From Chrysopilus asiliformis (Eukaryota > Arthropoda > Insecta > Diptera > Rhagionidae), in NCBI GenBank assembly GCA_964034945.1, contig OZ035960.1:46727002-46791001 (forward strand): a stretch of 64,000 bases of DNA. Reading direction: 5' to 3'. Position 1 is the first letter of the stretch, and each line of letters opens with the position of its first letter. The notes below the pieces were generated by a model that was not told the DNA's origin, did no database searches, and saw nothing but the letters and a program-made list of their open reading frames with translations. This document shows, piece by piece, positions 29,948-41,283 of the stretch. The translations under genes and the position numbers were made by a program.

Positions 29948-30075
29948 TAAGATAGCAAGACGGCGTTGACCAGGACACGAAGAGAATTGGGATGCAAAAC
30001 TGGAGGACATTGGCACGTGACCGGGACCTGTGGCGAGAGACATTGCGGCAGGCCAAGACCGGAAACCGGTTGTAG

Positions 30076-30681
30076 CGCCGAAAGAGAGAGCTTATACTCG
30101 GCATTTTCAACTTATAATTTTGCGGCTGCTGAGAGATACTGCTGTTCCACGAAACGCAAATACGCAATCGGTAATCTTATCTGGTTTCATGAATACCCTA
30201 TTTTATAGTTCTCAAACCGTCAATATTGTTTTGCGTCATAAAAATCGATTGTTGAGAGAAAAAAAATTAAGCATCGTTTAAGATTCTTTACTTCCGTGAT
30301 CACGTGCAGAGTGCATTATTGCAATTTATTGGACAATTTTCAATTGAACGAACATTGCAACCTTCCGAATTAATTCGCTATTATTAGCCAATTGTCAAGA
30401 ATTTGCAGCCCGAAGATTATACTAGTCTCTGAGGAGTCGTTAAGTATTTTTAAATCGCCATAATGAAATTTCATTAAGAATCACTGACGTATGAGAAATG
30501 AAATTTACATACTTACACATGCAGTATCTAATTTAAAGTTTTGTTTTTCCGAAGTAACTGTGAATAATTTGATAAAACGATGAGAAAATTTGATAAAAAA
30601 ACGTCTGGGCATCGTGCTTTCTATATAAATTTAATACTACAATAATTATAATTTTTAATTTTGATTTATTTAATAAATAAA
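30076..30681. other. Spacer without recognised feature
   Basis: AT-rich, no supported gene or repeat boundary. Confidence 0.3.
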
Positions 30682-31149
30682 TAGTACCAGGAAGACCGAG
30701 CCATGCTCGGCGATCTCAAAATCCTCCTTCTGCCTCTGTCTCTGAGTAATTGAATCCGATTGTAATTGCAACATGATTCGCATAATGAGGTTCAGGGAAC
30801 TTGATTGTTTTGTAATTACTATTGGTCGCTGCCAATAGATATCTAAAAAGTGAGATTTTTAGAATGCATATCGAAAAACCTTACTCCCTAGCAATATTGC
30901 GAATTTTCATTAAGATACCTTCACGTAATTCGAAGACACCAAGCGAGTAATACTGGAAAGTTTCATTAAAATCGGACCACCCAATTCGAAGATATCAGGC
31001 GAGGGGTACCGAGGGGAATTTTCTCAGAGATGAGACCTATCTAGATCGATTCGTTGTCCCCGAAAATCCCTAACCCCCAAGTTTCGTGAAAATCGTTAGG
31101 CGGGTTTTCGAGATCGTTGTGCAAACATTTCTCGTATTATATTATAGGA
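30682..31149 (-). mobile_element. Helitron-like element, family H4, copy 1
   Basis: On the minus strand begins TCCTATAATATAATACGAG after an A and ends with the hairpin CCGAGCATGGCTCGG followed by TCTTCCTGGTACTA. The same family lies at 41284-41696 in the other orientation, where the end reads CTAA|T. Confidence 0.65.
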
Positions 31150-31474
31150 TACATTGAGCCAAAATCTGCAGAGATCGGACATAACTTCGACACGTCCATT
31201 CTGACTTCTATCGAGTGCAGTTGAAATGACAACGAGATGCCGGGCGTCAATATCAAACTTATAAGGGTGGGTTGAAGTGTTTTCAAAATATACTTGTAAA
31301 TCACAAAAATTCTAAAAAACGTAAAACATTAGACATAATTTCCGAAACTTTAAAGTAAATAAAGTGGCAATTTCAATAAAAACAGGATAAATCAAGGACA
31401 GGGCCGTAAAAGAAAGGACAAAAGATCCATTTCAGAAAAAATCGAAAGAAAAAATCTAAAAATTATAGAACCGT

Positions 31475-31900
31475 CGGATACAAAAATGAACCACACCAGG
31501 GTATTTGGGATAACAAAAGATTTTTATTTCCATGTGACCGTCTGCCTGTCTGTCTCTATTTATGTATTTCCTGAACACCAATAATTTCTAAGGGATTGAG
31601 CTAGAGATTTGAAAATTTTTACAGTTGCGTTTCTCGCAACGCTAGTTTCTTTCCCGCTCCCCATACAAACGAAACAGATTTCTGCAATTTTCTCGAGTCG
31701 TTTGAAAAGTTTGGCCAGTCGTTTTGAAAATTTTGTAAAGATAAAATGTGTTTAGAATAGGATTTTACAAAAGTCACCCATACATCAAAATCCAATCGGA
31801 CTACTGCCAAATGGATTTTTTCATAAAAAATATTATGTCTGCCCTCATATCGAGTATTGGACGATTGGCCCTTGACAATTGTAGCATTTCTTATATTTTT
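31475..31900 (-). mobile_element. D2 element, reverse copy
   Basis: Begins on this strand with ATGAACCACACCAGGGT (the reversed D2 tail), a TCTGCCTGTCTGTCTC run and GGGATTGAGCTAGAGATTTG, and ends near CAATTGTAGC. Its 115- and 96-codon frames are not conserved among copies. Confidence 0.55.
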
Positions 31901-31929
31901 ATAATAAATAGTGTGCATAACCGTCGTTT

Positions 31930-32300
31930 CCGGGTTACAGTTTTCTGTATAAATTTTAAAATACAAAAAAAAAACGGAAAGAACTTAAAATCTTTTGAGA
32001 AAAATCTTATCCTTGCAGGACTTTCCGTTTCAAATTAGTCTATAACCAGATTCGTGATCAGCCACCTCGAAAACCACCTAATGCCAATTTTTCCCGAGAA
32101 AAACGGGAAAAATGATATTTGTGTTATCCTTACAGGACCTTCCGTTTTGAATTTTGAAATTCTAACACCGAAAACCTCGAGAGATACTTTTCAGCCTCCT
32201 GACAAGATTCATGGCGAAAATCAAGATTTTAAAACACCCAAACCCTCTTTAGCCCCCGTCTACCCCCTTAACGGTAAAATTTCCAAAAACCCCGCCTTAG
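31930..32300 (-). mobile_element. H2/H3-related repeat fragment
   Basis: Carries TTATCCTTACAGGACCTTCC and, to the right, the reversed block ACCCAAACCCTCTTTAGCCCC seen at 9190-9220. About two units of the 122-bp-array core. Confidence 0.55.
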
Positions 32301-34094
32301 TGAGCGCGTACGTCCTGGATGGAACAAACTGTGAATATTTATAGTTTCTAGCTCCAGGGGTAAAATTTTTCACTAACCCAACTTCTATATTGTAGGGTGG
32401 TGCACCCATTGCTGTTTTGCATAAACATTGTGGACATTTCGGGACCGTAAAAATTCCGGCGACAAATATCAAAAAAGTCGTTGACGAAGTATCAAAAAAA
32501 ATGTTTAAATTCGGTTCTCGATAAAAAAAAAACGGTAAAAAAAAATGTTACATGTCACTATAAGTTATTAGGGTTAGCCGTAAATAATTGTTGCAAATTT
32601 GACGTGTGCTATGTACGCCAGATGACATTATTAGCTCAAATCGTGATTTAGTGACGCAACAAAACGTGAGAAGGAAGTGTCAGTCAAACTGTGCATCGGT
32701 ACATCACCATCAGGCGGCACAGCAAATAATACATCAATACGCCATTATTGAATTATCATCGGACAAGTTTGGTTAATCGATGATTGGTCAAATTATTGCC
32801 GGCAGCGACAACATTTCAGTTGCTTTTGTACCCACCGAAATTTACTCAATGAAAGCAGAAGACCCTATGGGTGTTTTTTAGGGTATTTTGATTCCTATTT
32901 ACAGTTGTTATGCAATTTTAATTGACCTGTTTATAAACTTCAGTGCTGAAATCATTACTTTTTGAACATAGCCTCGTTTTCACTATGGAAAAGTGAAAGA
33001 CATTCGAAAGAATCAAAAGGCAAAATATATATATGTACATATATAAAAAAAATAAACCAAAAAATACGCGATGCTTCAAGTAAATGTTATCAACATTATG
33101 GAAACCAGTGAACCTCACCAAGAGGACTTTTGCGCTATGGTCGGTGACTTAAAGATGAGAGTAAGAAGATGCAAATTTTCTGCTCGTTTGCACACTGAAA
33201 ACACGTTCCTCGATTCACTGAGGTTAGGGACAACCTCTTCCAACTTTTTATTTCGAATTCCATTCAACTCGATCGGGTTGGACGTACAGTTGTCGTGTCT
33301 TTGATCAAAGTGAAGAAAAAAAAAATTCGATCAAAATAAAAATTTTCTCGTATAAAATGAAAATTTGGACTTGTCTCGTGCAGTTCAACAACAGTGGGAA
33401 AAATAGCTAAGTTTTTAGGTAAATTTCCAATTTCACGCAGATTTTTTTTTCATGTTTTGTGTCCCACATTTTTATTACTAAAATCGATAATTATGCTGAA
33501 TGCATGGTGATTGTCGGATGGTATAGAGTTCCCGGGACAGAAATCGATCATTGATCGGTATCGGCAAAGACGGATAATTGAATTAAACCGCGGTGTTGGT
33601 GAAACGTTTGAATGATGGGCTCAATTCAGAAACCGAAAGGTTGCCATTATAAACGCGGTGTTAATTCACGCAATGATCAATGACCCGATCGGTTAGTGGG
33701 TGTTTAAGGCCATATATCCAATGGAGAAATTACTGAAATCTTCGGCATTCTTATAGTGAACGGAAAACTGCACAAAATGAGCGCTTGTATTTAATGTTCA
33801 ATTTATTCTAACAAAAAGTCTATAATAATAAAACCTTTTTTTCCAATTTCGTTATCTAAGATTAACCCAGCGTGACAAATGACTTAGTAATAAAGATTTT
33901 TTTCGATTTTTTAAAAAGAAAAACGAATTTTAAACAATTTTGGTGAAACTTCTTTTTATTATTATAGTTCAGGGTGTGTAGTCGTATGGTGTTTTTTCTC
34001 ATTTTCAGAAAAACGTGTTTCACCCAAATGTTAATTTATTTATAAATTTTATTTCTGTATATGCAAGTTTTCAGTTTTGAAGCGATTAAACTTT
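32301..34094. other. Spacer without supported gene
   Basis: Unique, AT-rich sequence. Frames at 33071-33304 and elsewhere lack any recognisable domain. Confidence 0.3.
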
Positions 34095-34340
34095 TTAACA
34101 CTAGATTGCCCAAGGAAGTCAAGCAGTCAAAATGACTGCTTTTGGTAATATAGGTATAACACATATATATATACCGGAAATGAAGGAGGGGGGAGGTAAC
34201 TAGAATTATTAATAAACGCATTTATATGTTGTACAAAAAGTCACAAAATTCTAACAAATTGTGTCATTATATACATAATTGTTTTTCTGATTGATATTAA
34301 AAAGTAGTCAAAATGACTTGCTTGGGCAATCTAGTGTTAA
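34095..34340. mobile_element. TTAA MITE (piggyBac-like), family P4
   Basis: TTAACACTAGATTGCCCAAG...CTTGGGCAATCTAGTGTTAA, exact 20-base inverted ends including TTAA. An inner inverted pair, AGTCAAAATGACTGCTT / AAGTAGTCAAAATGACTTG, lies next to the TIRs. Confidence 0.82.
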
Positions 34341-34632
34341 AGATATTTAAAATTGTTAATCACTATCAGTTGCAATGTAGGGGAAAGTGGACCAGTTTTA
34401 TACAGCTTAAATTTCATACCAAATCTGTTCGATTGTAGCTCGCGAAGCACTAAACAGATCTAAACCAAACTGTTGTGCAGGCGCGCACTGCGATGGTAAG
34501 CATGTGGAATGGTATTTAGTATAGGGGAAGAGCTTGTCCTTTAAATAGAAATTTACTTTTCGATCAAAAACTCTATGCATAATTCAAAAAAATCGAGAAA
34601 CCGAAAATTAGCGTGACGTTTTTTATAGACAA

Positions 34633-35286
34633 CTAGCTTGCATACCCGTCGTCGCCGGGTTAAGTTTTTTTAATTTTTTTTTTGATGGTCTATGTCAGGG
34701 ATCATCAAAGTAACTGTCGCTCCCTTTACAATCAAAATTTGTAACCACTACACATTAAAATACAGCACCGATTCCAACTCCAAAGCACGGTTGAAACCGC
34801 AACACACAAGCATTACAGCACACAATAAAAGGTCGATTATAGGGCTACGCTGTTAAAGCCAATCTGTGTGATGAGCCAGCCGAGCCATTAGCTGATGATG
34901 CTTGGTCTATGTTGAAGCTAAACTTCAGGCCAATCGGCTCGGTAGTTTCCGCGCGAAAGGGTAACATAGAGGAAGAGCTAAGTTTCGGGATCACTTTACC
35001 CCCTCCCCTTACTCCCCCACCTCTCGGGCTACTTTTTAATGGGTCTATGTTGGGGTTGGACCCCCGACGAACATCTATGCCAAATTTCAGGCCAATCGGT
35101 TAAGTAGTTTCCCCGCGAAAGAGTAACATAGCGCAAAAACTAAGTTTCGAAATCACTTTACCCCCTCCCCTTACTCCCCCCCATCCCTCGCGCTACTTTT
35201 CCGTATGCCTATGTTGGAACCAGAACTACCACAGACACTCATGCCAAATTTCAAGTCAATCGGTTCAGCCGTTTTTGCGTGAAAGA
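34633..35286 (-). mobile_element. Helitron-like element H1, chimeric, interrupted by a hAT-like MITE
   Basis: The 3' end (minus strand) has the hairpin CCCGGCGACGACGGG and CTAG|T (ctag 34633-34636). Inner blocks carry GCGAAAGGGTAACATAG-type phrases. The 5' end is missing: at the (GACA)n run (35286-35330) the sequence switches to a D2-family tail. Confidence 0.7.
34696..34904. mobile_element. hAT-like MITE with 8-bp target duplication
   Basis: Ends CAGGGATCATCA and, inverted, CAAGCATCATCA; flanked by GTCTATGT at 34688-34695 and 34905-34912. Removing it restores the uninterrupted H1 phrase seen at other H1 copies (GTCTATGTTG...GAGCTAAAC). Confidence 0.8.
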
Positions 35287-35289
35287 GGA

Positions 35290-35331
<42 letters not shown>

Positions 35332-35562
35332 GGATGGACATGCGGAAATCAAAATCTTTTGTCATCCCTAACACCCTGGTGTGGTTCATTTTTGTGTCCG
35401 ATGATTAGTTCGATGCGTTACAAATGGTATACTAAATCTAATATACTTTTTCTCGAAAATGGTGAGTCGTATTGAAAAATTTATTAAGGTAAAATGTGTT
35501 TAGAATGGGATACATCAAAATTTAATTGGACTACTGCTTCCCTACTGACCCATACAAATGAA
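35287..35562. mobile_element. D2 tail fused to H1, plus inverted D2 piece
   Basis: 35287-35440: (GACA)n, GGACATGCGGAAATCAAAATC, CACCCTGGTGTGGTTCATTT and GGTATACTAAATCTAATATAC, the typical D2 tail. 35455-35562: D2 body in reverse orientation (AAAATGTGTTTAGAATGGGAT). Confidence 0.6.
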
Positions 35563-36263
35563 TTTTTATACCCGTATGGTGAAACCAAAGGGTATATTAA
35601 CTTTGCCTTACCGTTTGTAACGCCAAGATCCCGTCATCGCACAAAAAAATGAATTACACCAGTGTGTTAAGAATGATAAAAAAAGTTGAATTTAGCATGT
35701 CCGTCCGTCTGTCTGTCTGTCTGTCTGTCCGTCCGTCCGTCTGTCCGTCTGTCTGTCTGTGGCGCGGATTGCGGGCGCACGGATTGAGCTAGAGACTTGA
35801 AAGTTTGGACAGATCCGTTTTTCATAAAATGCGAGGCTAAGTTCGTTAATGGGCAAAAATGGACCATTAGGGGGGGGTACCCCCCATACGAACGAAATCG
35901 TTTTTTGCGAATATCTCAAAAACGGTGCATCTTATCAAAAAAGTCCAAGAACAAAAGTTATTTAGGATGTGGTTCTACATAAAACTCCCATACATAAAAA
36001 TCTGATTGGAATAAATTTTAAAAAATCTTATTGGAAAGTTTGACTTCAAAGTGGAATTTTGGTATAACTGTTCGAATTTTGATACGAATATCACCATACG
36101 GGTCTCCAATGATTGCCAGATTGGCAATTATAGCTTTTGTTATGTTTTATCATTCTAAACACACTGGTATAATTCATTTTTGTGTGTGATGACGGGATCT
36201 TGGCGTTACAAACGGTAAGGCAAAGTTAATATACCCTTTGGTTTCACCATACGGGTATAAAAA
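35563..36263 (-). mobile_element. D1 element (reverse) with inverted duplicate of its end
   Basis: 35563-36147 is a full D1 copy in reverse (CCCGTATGGTGAAACCAAAGG ... GCTTTTGTTATGTT) with a TCTG/TCCG run. 36148-36263 is a second, forward copy of the D1 3' end (CATTCTAAACACACTGG ... CACCATACGGGTATAAAAA). The two ends make an apparent 113-bp terminal inverted repeat. Confidence 0.72.
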
Positions 36264-37859
36264 TGAGAGCGCAGTCTACACATAATTCAAGTGAATGCAT
36301 CACAAATGATTCCAGCCTAAAAGTGTTAAAAGTGCAGTAACCGCATACAAAAAATTATGAAGCCAATGAACGCAATTCGCAATCAAACAACCTTCAGTTT
36401 CGTTTTCTTTGGGATTTAAGATTCAGTAGAAGATCCATCCAGCCATCGTCTTCTTATGGGCATTTGCGTTTTTCAGACATCTACCGGATTAGATCTCTCT
36501 TTCTAATCTAGTACTGTTGATATTATGAACGAATTTGCCTAGGCGGGCGAAAGATAGCGCAGTGCTGTTTTCAGTGATCATGAAGATCTTATGCTTGGTC
36601 TTAAGTATACTTGATTACATTATGTATAATATCGTTGGATGGCTGGGCTGATAGTTTTACTGTTGCGTTGTTTTTTTTTTGTTATTATTTTCAATTTCGA
36701 TTTCATTTTAGAAAGTGATTTTATATTTTATGATTCTTTTTCTCCGTTTTTTTCCTTTCAACATTTTACCTCTTATTTATGCGTTTTCGCAGATTCAAAT
36801 CTTATGCGAGATTTGAGTATTTTTTTTTGTTCCTCACGATCATATTCGCGTACACGATCACTATAGTGATGGTCAAGGTGAAGCAGCCAACGGATGATTG
36901 GTTTGACGGTTGGTAATTCGAAACCTTACGGCAACCTATACCTAAGTTCATTTTGGGAAAAATATTTGGTTTTCGGGAAGAGGTAAAAATCTTTTCTAAT
37001 AGTGCGATTCGGTAGCTGAGAAAATTTTGTTCAAGTTTTGATCGAAAAATTTCACGTGGAATAAAAAACAATTAGCTTTCATTCGTGAGATGTATTAATT
37101 AATAATTAAGAGCCATGGGATATTAGCTTTTTTACTTGCAGTTAAAAATTATCGCGTTTGATTAATGTGGATTTACGTTTGCAAAAAAATAATGATCGAA
37201 AATTTAATTGGGTGCACTTTGACCTTCACTTTTAATTATCTAGATTCATGCAATTATACCGGCATTTATATTATTTATGATTTTTTCTGTGTTATTGATT
37301 TGTTTTAAATAGTTTTGATGAAGTAACTAATCGAAAACCCAGTTTTTTTCAGTGTCTGTATTTCTCTCCCGTCCTTACAGAAGGATTTTTTTTGACCGGG
37401 GACCCAAAATCTTCATCTGGAGCCTTGGTTCTCAATATTTTTTTTTAAAGTCGGGGAACACTAAACTCTGACAGTTCTCTAACTCTGGCGTGGAGCACTT
37501 ATAATACAACATGAGCTTCAAAGCAGGGGTGGCTAACCTTTTTGAAATCAAGGGCGCAATGAAGATACAGTGCTCGCAAAAAAAAAACTCCATTACTGGA
37601 GAGAAAAAAGAACCTGCATGTATAAAAACTACTGCAAGTAGTAAAGTTATTAGAACTTTTTTTCTGGTATAAGTACTTGAGTGAAAAAGGTATATAACTG
37701 TAAAATTTGGTAACGTTTGGTTCAGTCGTTTCTGAGATCTTTTCGGTAATCTAAATAAGTTAATTTCTCTCCCACTCTACTATACCACCAATTTGTGTAG
37801 CAGAACGGCTATCAATAAGGCTATTGTAGTACTGTTGAAAAATTTAAAATTGTTTCAAA
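36264..37859. other. Spacer without supported gene
   Basis: AT-rich unique sequence. CAGGGGTGGCTAACCTTTTTG at about 37527 resembles one hAT terminus, but I find no partner end. Confidence 0.3.
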
Positions 37860-38228
37860 TCATACTAATATATAAAAATGAGTTGGTGTCTGTCTGTCTG
37901 TTCCTCTTTCACGCAAAAACGGCTGAACCGATTGACTTGAAATTTGGCATTAGTGTCTGTGGTAGTTCTGGTTCCAACATAGGCATACGGAAAAGTAGCG
38001 CGAGGGGTGGGGGGAGTAAGGGGAGAGGGTAAAGTGATCTCGAAACTTAGCTCTTCCTCTATGTTAAACTTAGCTCTTCCTTATGTTAAATAAATAAATA
38101 AATAAATAAATAAACTTTCGCGGGGAAACTACCGAGCCGATTGGCCTAAAGTTTAGCTCCAACATAGACCATAAAAAAAAAACAATTTTGAAAAAACTTA
38201 ACCCGGCAACGACGGGTATGCAAGCTAA
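37860..38228 (+). mobile_element. Helitron-like element H1, short copy
   Basis: A|TCATACTAATATATAAAAATG start, one inner block, an (AAAT)n run at about 38087-38115, 3' hairpin CCCGGCAACGACGGG and CTAA|T end (38225-38228). Confidence 0.78.
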
Positions 38229-38575
38229 TATACAATAAAAGTTTTCACAAACGGATATTTCACAAATTTTAAGTATTTTTTTTGGTAATTTCTCACAAGA
38301 CTATTTATTATTTGTTATCAGAAAACAGAAATTTGTCACTGAAAACACAAAATTTGGGTTAATTTTTTCAATAAAGTCAAATGTTTTGTACTTTTTAAAA
38401 GATTTAGTTTAAAAAGTTTACAACCGGCTTAAATTACAAAAAAAATGAATTTTTGATATCGATAAAATAATCATTGGGGTAAATTTAAAATTGGTATAAA
38501 TGTCGGGAAAACCTATTTGTCTTTGAATTTGTGTAGCAAGACGCACAGAATTTAATCCAATGATAATATTTTATT
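38229..38575. other. AT-rich spacer
   Basis: No feature supported. Confidence 0.3.
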
Positions 38576-39074
38576 TTAACCCTTTCGCTACTCCTGGTAT
38601 GAAAATAAACCAGACAATGGATGAAAAACTCTGTTGGTGTCTTTCTGTATTTCTATGTATAATGAATTTATAATTTTCTTTAATAAATTAGATTTGTTTG
38701 TTTTTCATACCACAAGGTCTATTGGTTTAATTATATACCGACACAAAAGTACTGATGGGACATATAGTCCCAGGACTCCCTTTCCAAATCCCAAGGACAT
38801 ACATTTTTTTTTGTAATTACAGAGCCTTTTTTTTGACTACACCTTTAACGTAACCCGGCCCTTACACGCGTCTGTAGAGCTGACACAGTCGCTGACACAG
38901 ACTCGTGTAAATGCACTGACTGCCAGTTCGCTAAATGTATTTTAATTCGTTGCCAGTAATTTGACATTTGAAGTCTGTGCTACTGACAGACTTTACAGTC
39001 GCGTGTAAAGCCCGGGTAAAACTCACAACTAGATTTCTAACATTAAAATTAAAAAGTCGTCGCGAAAGGGTTGA
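38576..39074. mobile_element. TTAA MITE family P1, copy 2, carrying a nested MITE
   Basis: TTAACCCTTTCGCTACTCC at left; TCGTCGCGAAAGGGTTGA at right (TTAA mutated to TTGA). Reverse-oriented relative to 14921-15222, which serves as an empty-site reference for the insertion at 38854-39016. Confidence 0.78.
38854..39016. mobile_element. Nested PIF/Harbinger-like MITE, 163 bp
   Basis: Ends CCCGGCCCTTACACGCG and, inverted, CCCGGGCTTTACACGCG; TAA duplicated at 38851-38853 and 39017-39019. The related element at 14921-15222 lacks it and has the single target site. Confidence 0.82.
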
Positions 39075-40264
39075 AGAATTTTTTTAGTTGGGAGTTTTTC
39101 AAAATTTTTATTGTTAATTCCGGTTTTATTAAAAACTGTTAAATTTGAACATGAGTTGAATACCAGTTTACATCACTTTTTTATATTTCAAGCTTAAATT
39201 TACCAAAAATTTTAAAAAAGGTACCAACAATTAAAAAAAAAACTCCTAATAATGCTTTTAAAATTGCTCAATATTGTCACCAACCACTTGTAGCATCGAA
39301 TAATATTATTCTTTCACAACAAATACAAATAAAAAAAATATGCTGATTAATTAAACTGTATCACAAAGTTGATAAAGTCGTGCTTTGATTTTATATTTTT
39401 CATTAATAAAAAGACGCATGTCGTCGTAAATTGATAAAACAGAAGATTTTCTATTTTTGTAATCGAAATGATTGCGTTTGTCGACCTTTTCACTTTTCAA
39501 ATCAGTAAATCAGTTTCTAGAACTATAAACGGCAACAATGGTAATATAAAAATCTGGAAAAATGAAGTGGACATTTCATTGGAGTGGAGACAATAAAATC
39601 GTTGAGTTGTAGTGGCTTCTTATTTACTTTCATTTTTTATTAAAAAAAAAACACGAATCCGAGAAAAAATCTCGTAAAACTTACCGAAAGTGAAATTTTA
39701 CATAAATCTTTATCACGGGAAAATAAAAATAATTAATTAGCAGTGTGATTATTGTTTCGGTAAGAAAGGAATAATAATAAAATATCGTAACAATTAACAA
39801 CATCACAGTTTGGTTACAAAATTGAATTATGCGTAAAATCACGAAAAACTCACCAAATATCCGCATAGTTTTTTTAATAGTTTACTTAGCATTGGTTGAC
39901 TATTGAAATTGCGTGTTTACACCGGCATTTGTACTCACGTAGAACTTGACTGTTATGAGATTAGAGTTTAACTGTATCGCATTGAGGAGAAGTTCGAAAC
40001 AAAATGTTAAAAACGTGCAAATACATTCACAAAACTACAGTTGTTTGAAATTGACAAAACACGTTATTTGTCAAATTTCAGATTAAGCATCATAAGTTGT
40101 GATAAGCGTCGAATGTTTTTATTATCTTCAAAATTATTCTCACAGTGTGACAAATGCACCCCCGTGTTCTATCATTTCAAAACGGTCGTAAACATTGTTT
40201 ACAATTGATTAGAGTTTAATCAATTACTATGCGAAAATTTAGAAAGTCATGTTCGAAATTTATA
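39075..40264. other. AT-rich spacer
   Basis: No gene or repeat boundary I can support. Confidence 0.3.
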
Positions 40265-40452
40265 AATAAATCATAAGAAAATTAGAATTGTCAGGGGCCA
40301 ATCGTCAAGTACTCTAGATGATAACAGACAAAATGTTTATTTAAAGAAAAAACCTTTTGTATAGGAGGGGAGAAGGAGTGGTCCCACTGGATTTTTATGT
40401 ATAGATAAGTTATGTAAAATTATATTCTAAACACATTTTATGTTCATAAATT
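40265..40452 (+). mobile_element. D2 element fragment
   Basis: AATCATAAGAAAATTAGAATTGTCAGGGGCCAATCG-type start (D2) running to CACATTTTATG, where it meets the AAGGAGG array. Confidence 0.5.
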
Positions 40453-40475
40453 TTTATGGAGGAAGGACGAAGGTG

Positions 40476-40725
40476 GAAGGAGGAAGGAGGAAGGAGGAAG
40501 GAGGAAGGAGGAAGGAGGAAGGAGGAAGGAGGAAGGAGGAAGGAGGAAGGAGGAAGGAGGAAGGAGGAAGGAGGAAGGAGGAAGGAGGAAGGAGGAAGGA
40601 GGAAGGAGGAAGGAGGAAGGAGGAAGGAGGAAGGAGGAAGGAGGAAGGAGGAAGGAGGAAGGAGGAAGGAGGAAGGAGGAAGGAGGAAGGAGGAAGGAGG
40701 AAGGAGGAAGGAGGAAGGAGGAAGG
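40476..40725 (+). repeat. (AAGGAGG)n simple repeat, about 36 copies
   Basis: Pure heptamer purine tract of about 250 bp on the plus strand. It produces KEEGGRR-type and SSFLLPP-type frames on the two strands that are artefacts of the repeat. Confidence 0.97.
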
Positions 40726-41084
40726 GGGAAGATATGTTTTCTTAAAAAAGGCATATAAATTTTCAGTTGCCTAAATAGGGTTTTGAAATTTTAATGAGAT
40801 TTTTTGGACAAAATTAATGCCTTTTGGGGTGGCAGTGGTGAGCGAATTTCTGGTTATGCCACTGCTTTTGTAGTTTTTCTTACACATAAACGCAACATTT
40901 TTCGGGAACTTAATTTCTGCAATACACTAGGGTTATCTGCTGGAAGTTACACCAGATTTCTTTTTGTCAATAGTTCATGTTCCTTTTTTTATATTTTTGA
41001 ACCTAGTCAATTTTTATTTGTTACTAAATATTTTTTTGTTGTTAATATTTTATTTTTAAAGCATGTAAAAAAATTGTGATTTTA

Positions 41085-41185
41085 AAAATCTCTTACCACT
41101 GCCGAGGCTTGAATCTGAGAATTCTGTGTTTGTAGACTACTTCATTGTAGACTACTTCATTGACAGCTAAACCATCGAAGCCAAT
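41085..41185 (-). other. tRNA-like / SINE-like segment
   Basis: On the minus strand TGGTTTAGCTG resembles a pol III A box, and GATTCAAGCCT, about 55 bases on, fits the B box GRTTCRANNCC. A 15-bp phrase (TGTAGACTACTTCAT on plus) is duplicated between them. No convincing cloverleaf, so a decayed tRNA-derived SINE is more likely than a tRNA gene. Confidence 0.25.
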
Positions 41186-41283
41186 TGAGAAATGGATTTC
41201 AAACATGAATGGCCTTTACTGGGGTGAAACAATGAAATATTTACTGGGGTAAGAATTAGGTTGAAACTTTTGGAAAACGGTAA

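Larger units (their letters stand above)
28050..30075 (+). pseudogene. Decayed non-LTR retrotransposon reverse transcriptase, C-terminal end, split by MITEs
   Basis: Part 1 (28050-28384) carries, with frameshifts, L-I-L-P-V-L-M-Y-S-S-E-T-W-V-L, F-R-R-I-Y-G, R-F-R-R-R-Y-N-D-E and R-R-R-G-R-P-N-L. Part 2 (29948-30075) carries DQDTKRIGMQNWRTLARDRD, then L-W-R-E-T-L-R-Q-A-K and a terminal stop. This is the common C-terminal signature of insect endonuclease/reverse-transcriptase elements. The frame is broken by two insertions between 28385 and 29947, stops and shifts. Confidence 0.8.

Noticed and set aside
40410..40758. 100-114 codon frames of KEEGGRR or SSFLLPP repeats
   Set aside because: Both strands of the (AAGGAGG)n tract are open; simple-repeat artefact.
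41085..41185. Functional tRNA gene
   Set aside because: No full cloverleaf or clear anticodon arm; only box-like motifs.
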